The notes beneath the pieces are model-generated. The model had not been told where the DNA came from and ran no database searches. It saw only the letters and a list, made by a program, of their open reading frames with translations. From contig CAVPDS010000029.1 of the NCBI GenBank assembly GCA_963702695.1, positions 186,001-250,000 of the forward strand: a stretch of DNA of 64,000 nucleotides, written 5' to 3'. This DNA is from VAZQ01 sp963702695 (lineage in GTDB: Bacteria; Pseudomonadota; Alphaproteobacteria; Rhizobiales; Xanthobacteraceae). Position numbers and translations under genes: made by a program. Shown here piece after piece: positions 24,851 through 33,265 of this stretch (its first letter is position 1; every line of letters starts with the position of its first letter).

Positions 24851-24945
24851 CGGGAACTCCCTGCGCCGACGATGGCGCTGAGACGCCCTGAGGCCGTCGG
24901 CAAGCCCCCAAATATACAGGCTTGCGCGCATCGGCGCTACGGCGG

Positions 24946-26436
24946 CTATGAAGCCTGCTTGCGCGCCGAGTCCGGTCCGTCCTGCTGGCTCATCTGGCGG
25001 GGGGAGCTTTCCTCCACGGCCTGGGCGAGCGCCAACCCGATCATCACCAACAGCGGGCCATCGGGAGATGCTTCCGCGAGCCGACCCGCGATGTCGGCGA
25101 CCGTGCCCGTGATGACTTCCTGTTCCGGCCGCGTCGCCGCGGCGATCGCGACCGCTGGCAGTGACGGCTCGACGCCGCGCGCGATGGCGCGCTCGCAAAG
25201 CTCCGCGAGCGAACGCTTGGGCATGTAGACCACGGTGGTGGTCGAGGGGTGGCCCAGGCTTGCCCAATCGATGTCGGCGGGCAGGCGCCCGTTCGCGCCA
25301 TGGGCGGTGATGTACTGCACCCGGCGTGCGAGCTTGCGGTGGGTGAGCGAGAGCAGGAGGCGGCTGGCGGCGCCCTGCGCGGCACTGATGCCGGGCACCA
25401 CCTCGACATTGATTCCGGCCTCGCGGCAGGCCGCGATTTCCTCGCCGGCGCGGCCGAAGATCATCGGGTCGCCGCCCTTGAGCCGCACCACGCGTTTGCC
25501 GGCCTTGGCCAGCGAGATCATCAGTGCGTTGATTTCTTCCTGCTTGCAGGACGGTGCGAAGCCGGTCTTGCCGACGAGCATTTTTTTCGCCTCGCGGCGG
25601 GCGAAATCGAGGATGCCGGGGCCGACCAGATCGTCGATCAGGATAACGTCGGCGGATTGCAGGGCGCGCACGGCGCGCAGCGTCAACAGTTCAGGATCAC
25701 CTGGTCCCGCACCGACAAGAGTTACGGAGCCGCTTTCGACTTTCGCTCCTTCGGCGCGGGTGGCCGCGAGGAAAGAATCGAAATCGCTTTCGGCGGGCGA
25801 CTGCTCGGGATGGCTGACCGCGTGTGCCGTGAGAAACTGCCAAAAGCGTCGCCGGCCCGCGAACGAAAGTCCCGACAGCTTGAGGCGGCCACGCCAGCGC
25901 CGCGCGGCGTCCGCCCAGTGGGCAAAACCGCGCGGGATCAAGGCTTCGAGCTTGGCGCGAATGGCCTGCGCGAATACCGGTGCGGCGCCGTCGGTGGATA
26001 TCCCGATGACGAGCGGCGAGCGGTTCACGATCGATCCGAACGAAAAATCGCAAAACGCCGGCTTGTCGACGATGTTGACCGGGACGCCCGCGGCGCGGGC
26101 GACGGCGGCGAACTTTTCCGCTTCCCGTTCGTCGTCGAACGCGCCGATCGCGATCGCGGCGCCGGCAAGATCCTCCTGCGCCCAGTCCCGCAGGTGGAGC
26201 ACCACCGCGCCCTTGGGCGGCTCGGCGACGAGCGCCATGATCTCGTCGCAAGGATCGCCGGCAAAGACATCGACCTCCGCACCGGCGGCCGATAGCAGTT
26301 CGGCTTTCCATGCCGCCGATGGCGAGCCGCCCGCGACCAGCACGCGCCGGCCGGTCAGCGCGAGGAATACCGGCAAACGCGCCAGCGGTTCCATGCGCGG
26401 TTCGCGCGCCTCGACGGGGGTTCGGGTTGCGTTCAT
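24946..26436 (-). CDS. cysG: Siroheme synthase (trifunctional CysG)
   Basis: 496 residues, full length for CysG. The N-terminal third is the precorrin-2 dehydrogenase/ferrochelatase module (LPVFLALTGRRVLVAGGSPS; NIVDKPAFCDFSFGSIVNRS), and the C-terminal half from about residue 240 is the S-adenosylmethionine uroporphyrinogen-III methyltransferase (VTLVGAGPGDPELLTLRAVR; VVRLKGGDPMIFGRAGEEI; VVPGISAAQGAASRL). It makes siroheme, the cofactor of the nitrite and sulfite reductases encoded upstream. The usual GGGxVA dinucleotide loop reads GGSPSA here. It follows the Fe-S flavoprotein gene by 58 bp. Confidence 0.92.
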   Translation of the reverse strand: MNATRTPVEAREPRMEPLARLPVFLALTGRRVLVAGGSPSAAWKAELLSAAGAEVDVFAGDPCDEIMALVAEPPKGAVVLHLRDWAQEDLAGAAIAIGAFDDEREAEKFAAVARAAGVPVNIVDKPAFCDFSFGSIVNRSPLVIGISTDGAAPVFAQAIRAKLEALIPRGFAHWADAARRWRGRLKLSGLSFAGRRRFWQFLTAHAVSHPEQSPAESDFDSFLAATRAEGAKVESGSVTLVGAGPGDPELLTLRAVRALQSADVILIDDLVGPGILDFARREAKKMLVGKTGFAPSCKQEEINALMISLAKAGKRVVRLKGGDPMIFGRAGEEIAACREAGINVEVVPGISAAQGAASRLLLSLTHRKLARRVQYITAHGANGRLPADIDWASLGHPSTTTVVYMPKRSLAELCERAIARGVEPSLPAVAIAAATRPEQEVITGTVADIAGRLAEASPDGPLLVMIGLALAQAVEESSPRQMSQQDGPDSARKQAS

Positions 26437-26494
26437 CGGCAGCGCTCTTCAACTCCTTTCGCCAATATAGAGGCTCGGACGCATTTGTGCCGCC

Positions 26495-28129
26495 TCAGTA
26501 CACGTCCTGCTGATAGCGGCCTTGCTTCTTGAGGTCGGCGACGAAGGCAACGGCATCGTTGGCGGAGCGCAGGCCGTGGCTGGCGACCACATCAATGAGC
26601 GCGCGCTCCACGTCCTTCGCCATCCGCTGAGCGTCGCCACAAACGTAGAGGTGTGCCCCATCCGCGATCCAGGACCAGAGGTCGCGGCCGACCTCGCGCA
26701 TACGGTCCTGCACATAGATCTTGTGCTCGGCGTCGCGCGACCAGGCCAGCGTCAGCCGGGTGAGCACGTGGGCGGCTTTCATGGCGGTCAGTTCGTCCTC
26801 ATAGAGGAAGTCGTAATTGCTGTGCTGGTGGCCGAAGAACAGCCAGTTGCGGCCGGGCGCCTTGGTCGCCATCCGCTCGTGCAGGAAGGCGCGGAACGGC
26901 GCGACGCCGGTGCCCGGTCCGATCATGATGATCGGCACCGCCGGATCGGCCGGCAGCGCGAAGCCGTGCGGCTTCTGCACATAGACCTTCATCTGATCGC
27001 CGGGCTGCGTGCGGTCGGCGAGGAAGGTCGAGGCGACACCCAGGCGGGTGCGGCCGTTGACCGGGTAGCGCACGGTATCGACGGTGAGCGCGATGCGTCG
27101 GGGATCGACCTTCGGCGACGAGGAGATCGAATAGAGGCGCGGCTGCAGCGGCTCGAGCGATTCGATGAAGGCCTCGGGATCCGGCCGGATGCCGGAAAAT
27201 TTCTGGATCGCCGCCAGCACATCGAGCGTCGCGGCGTCACGATCGGGGTCCTCGCCGGCGGCAAGCGACTTCGCCTTCAGCCGCCGATCGCCGCCGGTGA
27301 TGTAGGAATAGAGCTGGAACAGCATGTCGGGCGCCACGCCAAGCGAAACGCCGTCGATGAGAACATCGCGCAGCGTACGCCCGCCGATCGGGAAATCCGC
27401 CGGTGCATCGAGCGCCGCGATCACGGCATCTGCGAGCGCGGGGTCGTTGGTGGGGAAGATCCCGAAGGATTCTCCCACGGCGTAATCGATGCCGCAGCCG
27501 GACAGGTCGAATTCGACGTGCCAGGTTTCCTTTGCGGACCCCGGCTTGTTCAGTCGCGTGCGCGAAAGGAACGTTGCGACGGCGGGGTTGTCGCGTGAGC
27601 GGCCCGCCCCACCGGGGGCCGGTACTGTCGCTGGTGCCGCGTCGGCGGGCGCGATGACCGCGGGCGCTGCCGGCGCATTGCCCAACTCCGCGTAGAGCGT
27701 CTTGAGCATGCGCGCGGTGTCCTTGCCGCCCGGTGCGCACAAGTTGAGCCGGTCCTCCGCGCGCGCCGCGATGGCATTGGAATACTCCTGGCAGCTTGAT
27801 CCGCACTGGCCGCAGTCCTGCTGTGCCATCGCCGCCATCATGCGCCGGCGCAACGGACGACCCTGCGCCAGCGTCATGCGCTCGACGATCGGGAGCGTCT
27901 GGTCGTGCCAGGGCGCGTCGTCGTCGTCGCCATCGCTGGCTGGGCCTTTCGCAGACGGCGGCAATGCCGGCATCAGCGCAGCGGACTCGGCCGCCGACAG
28001 CGGCGTCACCGCGCTATTGATCGAAACCAGCCCGGCGAAGAGGCCGTTGAGCCAGGTCCGCTGCTCGTGCGTGAACGGAGCGCCCTCCGGGATCAGTTGC
28101 GGGATCGGCGGCCGCGAGGCGAGAGTCAT
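26495..28129 (-). CDS. FAD/NADPH reductase with N-terminal Fe-S domain, CysJ-like
   Basis: 544 residues. Residues 21-36 (THEQRTWLNGLFAGLV) match the N-terminus of CysJ, but the flavodoxin domain is absent. In its place, about residues 103-135 hold CGQCGSSCQEY, a 17-residue stretch and a fourth cysteine in NLCAPGG, the pattern of a small 4Fe-4S domain. A CysJ-type FAD domain (RLYSISSSP) and NADP domain (GPGTGVAPFRAFLHER) follow, ending YQQDVY. It overlaps the siroheme reductase stop by 4 bp and most likely passes NADPH electrons to that enzyme through FAD and the cluster. The family is sometimes labelled sulfite reductase alpha. Confidence 0.8.
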   Translation of the reverse strand: MTLASRPPIPQLIPEGAPFTHEQRTWLNGLFAGLVSINSAVTPLSAAESAALMPALPPSAKGPASDGDDDDAPWHDQTLPIVERMTLAQGRPLRRRMMAAMAQQDCGQCGSSCQEYSNAIAARAEDRLNLCAPGGKDTARMLKTLYAELGNAPAAPAVIAPADAAPATVPAPGGAGRSRDNPAVATFLSRTRLNKPGSAKETWHVEFDLSGCGIDYAVGESFGIFPTNDPALADAVIAALDAPADFPIGGRTLRDVLIDGVSLGVAPDMLFQLYSYITGGDRRLKAKSLAAGEDPDRDAATLDVLAAIQKFSGIRPDPEAFIESLEPLQPRLYSISSSPKVDPRRIALTVDTVRYPVNGRTRLGVASTFLADRTQPGDQMKVYVQKPHGFALPADPAVPIIMIGPGTGVAPFRAFLHERMATKAPGRNWLFFGHQHSNYDFLYEDELTAMKAAHVLTRLTLAWSRDAEHKIYVQDRMREVGRDLWSWIADGAHLYVCGDAQRMAKDVERALIDVVASHGLRSANDAVAFVADLKKQGRYQQDVY

Positions 28130-29946
28130 GCCGCCTCCCCAAGCGTCATCATCTCGCGCAGGGAGGGGATTTCGCGGCCACGGGTGAACTCAAGGAAGGT
28201 CTCATCATCCGAAGCGCGATGCGCGAGATAAGCCTTGAGCATCCGCTCGATGATCGCCGGAGCATCCTCGGCTTTGACGTCGCGATAAATCTCGCGCGCG
28301 ATCATGGCGTCGGGGCCGAAGCCGCCGCCGACGACGATGTGGTAGCCATCGACGGTGTCGCCTTCATCCGACACCGGCACCCTGGCGCCGACCAGCCCGA
28401 TGTCGCCGATGTAGTGCTGTGCGCAGGAATTCGGACAACCGGTGAGGTGAATGTTGATCGGGCTGTCGACTTCAACCCGCGTCTCGCACCAGCGCGCGAT
28501 CTCTTCCGCGTGCCGCTTGGTATCAGCGAGCGCCAGCCGGCAACCGGAATTGCCGGTGCACGCAACCAGGCCCGCGCGGACCGATGTCGCCTTGGTCGAC
28601 AGCCCCAAAGCTTCGACCGCAGCCTCCACGATGGCGATCTTTTCGCCCGGCACGCCCGAGATCAGCAGGTTCTGCCAGACGGTGAGGCGGATGTCGCCAT
28701 CGCCGCAGTCGCGCGCGATGTCGGCGAGGCCGCGCATCTGCGCTGCCGTGAGCTTCCCAACTGGCAACACGACGCCGATCCAGGAAAGTCCGTCCTGCTT
28801 CTGCGGATGAACCCCGATGTGCGCCGTACGATCAAACGCCGGGCGCGGCGCCAATGCTTCGCTCTGCACGCGCGTCAGCGCGCGGCCGAGCCTCCCCTCG
28901 GTCAGCGCGAGGAATTTTTCGATTCCGAAATTGTCCAGGACATATTTGAGGCGCGCCTTCGCGCGGTTGGTGCGATCTCCGTGCTCGATGAACACCCGCA
29001 CCACCGCATCCGCCACTTTGGTGGCGTCGGCGGGCTTGACCAGGACGCCGGTCTCGCGGCCGAAATCCTTGTGCCCGGTGATGCCGCCGAGGAGCAGACG
29101 AAACCATACGCCGGGCTCGAGCCCGTAGCCGTCCTTCACCGCGACGGCTTGGAAGCCGATATCGTTCGTGTCCTCCAGCACGGCAATCCTGCCGCCGCCG
29201 TCAAAGCCGACATTGAATTTCCGCGGAATGCCGTAAAGCGAGCGATCGTTGAGGATGTGGAAGTGCCATTCGCGCGCATACGGCCGGGTGTCGATTAGTT
29301 CCTGCGGGTCGATGCCGGCGGTCGGCGTTCCCGTGACGTTGCGGATGTTGTCGGCGCCTGAGCCGCGCGAGCACAGGCCGAGGTCCAGGATTCCCTCGAC
29401 CATGGCAACCGCGTTCTTCGGCTCGACTTCGCGCATCTGCAAATTGGCGCGGGTGGTCACATGCGAATAGCCGCCGGCGCAAGTCTCGGCGAGGTCGGCG
29501 ACACCGGTGAGCTGCCAGTGCTTCATGATGCCGTTCGGGATGCGCAGCCGGCACATGTAGTTCTTCGCGGTCGGCGCGCAGTAGAACAGACCGAGGAAAC
29601 GCCAGCGGAAGTTATCGTCCGGCTTGGGCGGTTCATTGGCGGCGGCCTGCGCCTTGAGCCGTTCGTAGGCGTCGAACGGATGCTGCTCGCGCTTGAATTT
29701 CTCCGGGTCGGAGAGTTTTCCGCCGGCCTTGAGCACGCGGTCTTGGGCGCGGAGATGGTCGGCGTCGGGACCGATCGGTTCGGGCGGCAACGGTGCAGCG
29801 GGGAGGGAGGCGCCTCCGGCCAGGCCGGCGGCGGTGCGGGCGATCTGAAGGCCGGCGGTGAAGCCTTCGAGATAACGCTTCTGCTCGGGATTGAAGTCAC
29901 CCGTCATGCCCGCTGCGTCCAGATCCGGTTCAAGCGTCGAGGTCAT
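28126..29946 (-). CDS. nirA: Siroheme nitrite/sulfite reductase (NirA-type)
   Basis: 606 residues. Cysteine ligands for the 4Fe-4S cluster and siroheme are complete: CTGNSGC at about 467-473 and TGCPNSC at about 503-509. Two half-repeats typical of the family are seen. The N-terminal extension (DFNPEQKRYLEGFTAGLQIA) echoes the motif of the two reductase partners. Position between the nitrite channel gene and siroheme synthase argues for assimilatory nitrite reduction to ammonium (six electrons), but the sequence alone does not exclude sulfite. It starts 10 bp after the channel gene ends. Confidence 0.85.
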   Translation of the reverse strand: MTSTLEPDLDAAGMTGDFNPEQKRYLEGFTAGLQIARTAAGLAGGASLPAAPLPPEPIGPDADHLRAQDRVLKAGGKLSDPEKFKREQHPFDAYERLKAQAAANEPPKPDDNFRWRFLGLFYCAPTAKNYMCRLRIPNGIMKHWQLTGVADLAETCAGGYSHVTTRANLQMREVEPKNAVAMVEGILDLGLCSRGSGADNIRNVTGTPTAGIDPQELIDTRPYAREWHFHILNDRSLYGIPRKFNVGFDGGGRIAVLEDTNDIGFQAVAVKDGYGLEPGVWFRLLLGGITGHKDFGRETGVLVKPADATKVADAVVRVFIEHGDRTNRAKARLKYVLDNFGIEKFLALTEGRLGRALTRVQSEALAPRPAFDRTAHIGVHPQKQDGLSWIGVVLPVGKLTAAQMRGLADIARDCGDGDIRLTVWQNLLISGVPGEKIAIVEAAVEALGLSTKATSVRAGLVACTGNSGCRLALADTKRHAEEIARWCETRVEVDSPINIHLTGCPNSCAQHYIGDIGLVGARVPVSDEGDTVDGYHIVVGGGFGPDAMIAREIYRDVKAEDAPAIIERMLKAYLAHRASDDETFLEFTRGREIPSLREMMTLGEAA

Positions 29947-29955
29947 CGGTTGTTG

Positions 29956-30792
29956 CTATTCGGCGGGAACGCGCGCGGGCGCGGTCAAGGGCGCAACCTC
30001 TTTCGTGCTGCGCGGCTTGTAGGTCGCGTACAACGCGAGCCCGGTGAACACGAAGCCGCCGATGATGTTGCCCAGCGTCACCGGGATCTGATTCCAGAGC
30101 CACCAGTCGGCGACCGTCACCTTGGCGCCCATCATCATCCCGGTCGGGATGATGAACATGTTGACCACCGCGTGTTCAAAGCCCTGCGCGAAAAAGATGA
30201 AGACCGGCATCCACGCGGCTGCGATCTTGCCGATGGTCGAACTGGTCGTCATCGCCAGCACGACGGCGAGGCAGACCATCCAGTTACACAGCATCGCCTT
30301 GACGAAGGCGGTCACCATGCCCGCCGTACCCATGGCCGCATAGCCGGTGGTCTTGGCCTCGGCGAGCTGGACGATGCGCGCGGCGACCCCGGCCGGCGCG
30401 ACCGTCCACATGTTGGTGAGCGCGACGGCGAGGAGCACGCCAAAGACGATGCTGCCGATCAGGTTGCCGAGGAACACCCAGGCCCAGTTGCTGAGCACCG
30501 ACACGCCGCTGGCGTCGCGATCGAGCCAGGGCAGCGGCAGCAGCGCGAAGCTACCGGTGACCAGTTCGAGCCCGAGCAGGACGATGATCACCAGGCCCAC
30601 GGGGAATATGAGAGCGCCGACGAGCGGTTGCCCGGTCGTGATCGCGCCACTGAGTGCGAGGCTGGTAGAGACGCCGAGAATGGCGCCCGACATCATGCCG
30701 CGAATGAGCAGGTCGAAGGGCGCCAGCGCGAGCTTCCGGCGGCCGGTCTCAACCATGGTCGACACGACATCCGCGGGCTTGATGTAGTCCAT
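29956..30792 (-). CDS. Formate/nitrite channel family protein (probable nitrite transporter)
   Basis: 278 residues from ATG 30792, with about six membrane helices. MDYIKPADVVSTMVETGRRK at the start, NLIGSIVFGVLLAVAL and KAMLCNWMVCLAVVLAM (the family's N-W signature in the fifth helix region), and GFEHAVVNMFIIPTGMMMGA are diagnostic of FocA/NirC pentameric channels. The downstream genes for nitrite reductase and siroheme synthase favour nitrite as the passenger. A sigma-54-like promoter lies 80-95 bp upstream. A longer frame to 30888 crosses this promoter and is not used. Confidence 0.88.
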   Translation of the reverse strand: MDYIKPADVVSTMVETGRRKLALAPFDLLIRGMMSGAILGVSTSLALSGAITTGQPLVGALIFPVGLVIIVLLGLELVTGSFALLPLPWLDRDASGVSVLSNWAWVFLGNLIGSIVFGVLLAVALTNMWTVAPAGVAARIVQLAEAKTTGYAAMGTAGMVTAFVKAMLCNWMVCLAVVLAMTTSSTIGKIAAAWMPVFIFFAQGFEHAVVNMFIIPTGMMMGAKVTVADWWLWNQIPVTLGNIIGGFVFTGLALYATYKPRSTKEVAPLTAPARVPAE

Positions 30793-30871
30793 GTGCCATC
30801 TCCTGCTGCGCGGTCGGAGCCCCCGGCGCGCTTTGGTCACGCGCCGTGGTTCCGGCGCCTGGAGATCGCTA

Positions 30872-30887
30872 TTCAAGCCGCGTGCCA
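30872..30887 (-). promoter_or_regulatory. Sigma-54-type promoter of the nitrite operon
   Basis: Minus strand TGGCACGCGGCTTGAA matches the -24/-12 consensus TGGCACG-N4-TTGCA at all fixed positions but one (GA for GC at -12). It would start transcription about 70 bases before the channel gene. A small palindrome CGTTCTTAGGAACG at 30891-30904 lies directly upstream, and the region beyond is AT rich. Regulation by NtrC-type nitrogen control is inferred. Confidence 0.5.
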
Positions 30888-31074
30888 ATCGTTCTTAGGA
30901 ACGGATATCTATTGTTTTCAGTATGATAAGTGGAATAATTGCGGTTTGGGATGGAGCGAATAGGTCAAGGGTGCTGCTCTATTTTTCCGCAATGCGGGCG
31001 CAGATTGTGCATCGCACAAATATTGATCAAATGGCTGAAGTTTGGACAGCGCCAGCCGACGGACGGGTCCGGCC

Positions 31075-31311
31075 TTATTCCTCGTCCGGCCGCGACGCCT
31101 CGTCATAGCCGTGGCGGTCGCTGTAGAAGATCAGCGCCATCAGCCCCACGCCCACGATCAGCGAGAACCCGATCCCCAGCGCCATCGGAAGGTAGAGGTA
31201 GGTGGGCAACGGAGGGCCGCTTTCCGAGGTCCAACCGAGATAGGCTATGACCACCGCGCCTCCGAGCAGGAGGACCAGGACGATGGCGATAATCCACGAA
31301 CCGAGGCCCAT
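31075..31311 (-). CDS. Small membrane protein with two helices
   Basis: 78 residues. Helix 1 is at about 5-26 (SWIIAIVLVLLLGGAVVIAY) and helix 2 at about 42-64 (MALGIGFSLIVGVGLMALIF), with an acidic C-terminal tail (YDEASRPDEE). It lies between the sulfite reductase hemoprotein gene and the nitrite channel gene on the same strand, 85 bp after the former. I do not recognise a family. Confidence 0.65.
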   Translation of the reverse strand: MGLGSWIIAIVLVLLLGGAVVIAYLGWTSESGPPLPTYLYLPMALGIGFSLIVGVGLMALIFYSDRHGYDEASRPDEE

Positions 31312-31396
31312 GTGAGTCTATGTAGGACGGCAAGAGCGAGGCGAAAACCCATCAACCGTGCCGCGACGAAGAGAGAATGATGGGATTTGGTTCACC

Positions 31397-33118
31397 CTAT
31401 TCATCCGGAGCGCGCTTCGCCCCGGTATCGGCGTGGAAATCCGCGCCGTTTCCGGTCGCTGCGACGAAGCCCGCGCGGATGACGAATGCGCCGAAGTGCT
31501 CCTCCGGCTCGCGCTCGCGGGCATAGGCGGCGAACAGCGGATCGAGCTTGGCCACGATGCCGGCGTCGTCCAAATCCTCGGCATAGAGCTTGTTCATGCG
31601 CGAGCCGTCGAAGGCGGCGCCGAGGTAGAGGTTGTAGCGATTGGGGCCTTTGCCCACGAGCCCGATCTCCGCGAGATAAGGGCGCGCGCAGCCGTTGGGG
31701 CAGCCAGTCATCCGGATGACGATCTCGTCCTCGGCAAGTCCGTGCAGCGCGAGGCGCGCTTCGAGCGCCGTGACGAGCCCCGGCAGATAGCGCTCGCTCT
31801 CCGCGAGCGCGAGCCCGCAGGTCGGCAGCGCCACGCAAGCCATGGCGTTGCGGCGGAGCGCCGAGGCGTGCGCGGTGAGGCCGTGCGCGGCGACCAGCGC
31901 CTCGATCGCCGCGCGGTTTTCCTTTGCGACATTGGCGATGACGACGTTCTGGTTGGTGGTGAGCCGGATGTCGCCGTCGTGGACCTCTGCAATCCGGCGC
32001 AGGCCGGTGAAGATCGCCGCGCCGGGCAAATCCCGGATGCGGCCGTTCTCGATGAACAGCGTAAGATTGGCACGGCCGTTGTCGCCCTCGGTCCAGCCGT
32101 AAAGATCCCCCATCGAAGTGAAGGAAAAAGGCTTCGGCTTGCCGAGCTTGACGCCGCTCCTGCGTTCGACCTCGGCGCGGAAGCTGTCGAGCCCGCGATC
32201 GTCGATCGTGTATTTGAGCCGGGCGTGCTTGCGGTCGGAACGGTCGCCCCAGTCGCGCTGCACCGTTACCACCGCCTCGGCGACTGCGACCACGTCCTCG
32301 GGCTTGCAGTGACCCATGACGTCGGCGATGCGCGGATAGGTCTCCGGTTCGCCGTGGGTCATGCCCATGCCGCCGCCGACGCTGACGTTGTAGCCGATGA
32401 TGTTGCTCCTCTTGTCGAGGATCGCAATGAAGCCGAGGTCGTGGGCGAACACGTCGACGTCGTTCGACGGCGGAATCGCGATCGCGACCTTGAACTTCCG
32501 CGGCAGATAGGTGGTGCCGTAGATCGGCTCGACCACGCCTTCGGAGTCGCCGCCCGCGATCTTCTCGCCGTCGAGCCAGATCTCGCGGTAGGCCGGCGTC
32601 TGCGGCAGGAGACGCCTGGTGATCGCGCGCGTCATCTCGATCGCCGCGGCGTGCGCGCGCGACTGATGCGGATTGGGGTTGCAGATCACATTGCGGTTGA
32701 CGTCGCCGCAGGCCGCGATGGTGGTGAGGAGCGCGTTATCGATGCGCGCCATCGTCGCCTTCAGGTTCGACTTGATGACGCCGTGGAACTGGATCGTCTG
32801 TCGAGTCGTGATGCGCATGGTCTGGCCGGCATAGAGCCGGCCGATCTCGTCGAGCGTGAGATATTGCGCCGGCGTGAGCACGCCGCCGGGAATGCGCACC
32901 CGGATCATGAAGGCGAACGCCTTCTCCATCTTCTTGCGCTGGCGCTCGGCGCGCAGGTCGCGATCGTCCTGCAGGTACATGCCGTGGAATTTCACGAGCT
33001 GCTGATCGTCCTCGACGATCGCGCCGGTGATCTCGTCCGCCAGCCCTTCGGCGATCGTGCCGCGCAGGTAGCGGCTCGCTTCCTTGAGACGTTCGTTGCG
33101 GGAGGGTTCTTTGGGCAT
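31397..33118 (-). CDS. cysI: Sulfite reductase hemoprotein (beta) subunit
   Basis: 573 residues, the normal CysI length. QTMRITTRQTIQFHG is the substrate and siroheme pocket motif; the cluster cysteines are in CVALPTC (about 430-436) and TGCPNGC (about 474-480); CGDVNRNVICNPNP is shared with bacterial CysI. It reduces sulfite to sulfide with six electrons delivered by CysJ. The cysJ gene ends 147 bp upstream on the same strand (a dispersed repeat lies in the gap), so the pair is in the usual order J then I. Confidence 0.92.
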   Translation of the reverse strand: MPKEPSRNERLKEASRYLRGTIAEGLADEITGAIVEDDQQLVKFHGMYLQDDRDLRAERQRKKMEKAFAFMIRVRIPGGVLTPAQYLTLDEIGRLYAGQTMRITTRQTIQFHGVIKSNLKATMARIDNALLTTIAACGDVNRNVICNPNPHQSRAHAAAIEMTRAITRRLLPQTPAYREIWLDGEKIAGGDSEGVVEPIYGTTYLPRKFKVAIAIPPSNDVDVFAHDLGFIAILDKRSNIIGYNVSVGGGMGMTHGEPETYPRIADVMGHCKPEDVVAVAEAVVTVQRDWGDRSDRKHARLKYTIDDRGLDSFRAEVERRSGVKLGKPKPFSFTSMGDLYGWTEGDNGRANLTLFIENGRIRDLPGAAIFTGLRRIAEVHDGDIRLTTNQNVVIANVAKENRAAIEALVAAHGLTAHASALRRNAMACVALPTCGLALAESERYLPGLVTALEARLALHGLAEDEIVIRMTGCPNGCARPYLAEIGLVGKGPNRYNLYLGAAFDGSRMNKLYAEDLDDAGIVAKLDPLFAAYAREREPEEHFGAFVIRAGFVAATGNGADFHADTGAKRAPDE

Positions 33119-33156
33119 CGAGTTTTATTTCTCGCGGAAATGGCGATTCACATGCG

Positions 33157-33253
33157 TCATTGCCGGCTCGACCCGGCAATCCATCGGACACGCGACCAGT
33201 TGAAACGCCGCATGGATGCCCGGGTCAAGCCTTGGTCAACCCCGGGCATGACG
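33157..33253. repeat. Dispersed inverted repeats between cysJ and cysI
   Basis: GTCATTGCCGGCTCGACCCG (near 33158) forms one imperfect hairpin, and GATGCCCGGGTCAAGCCTTG with CCCGGGCATGAC (near 33215-33251) forms another. The first is of the same family as the element at 6.53 kb. It could attenuate expression of cysI relative to cysJ. Confidence 0.5.
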
Positions 33254-33265
33254 TCCGGAGAACGC

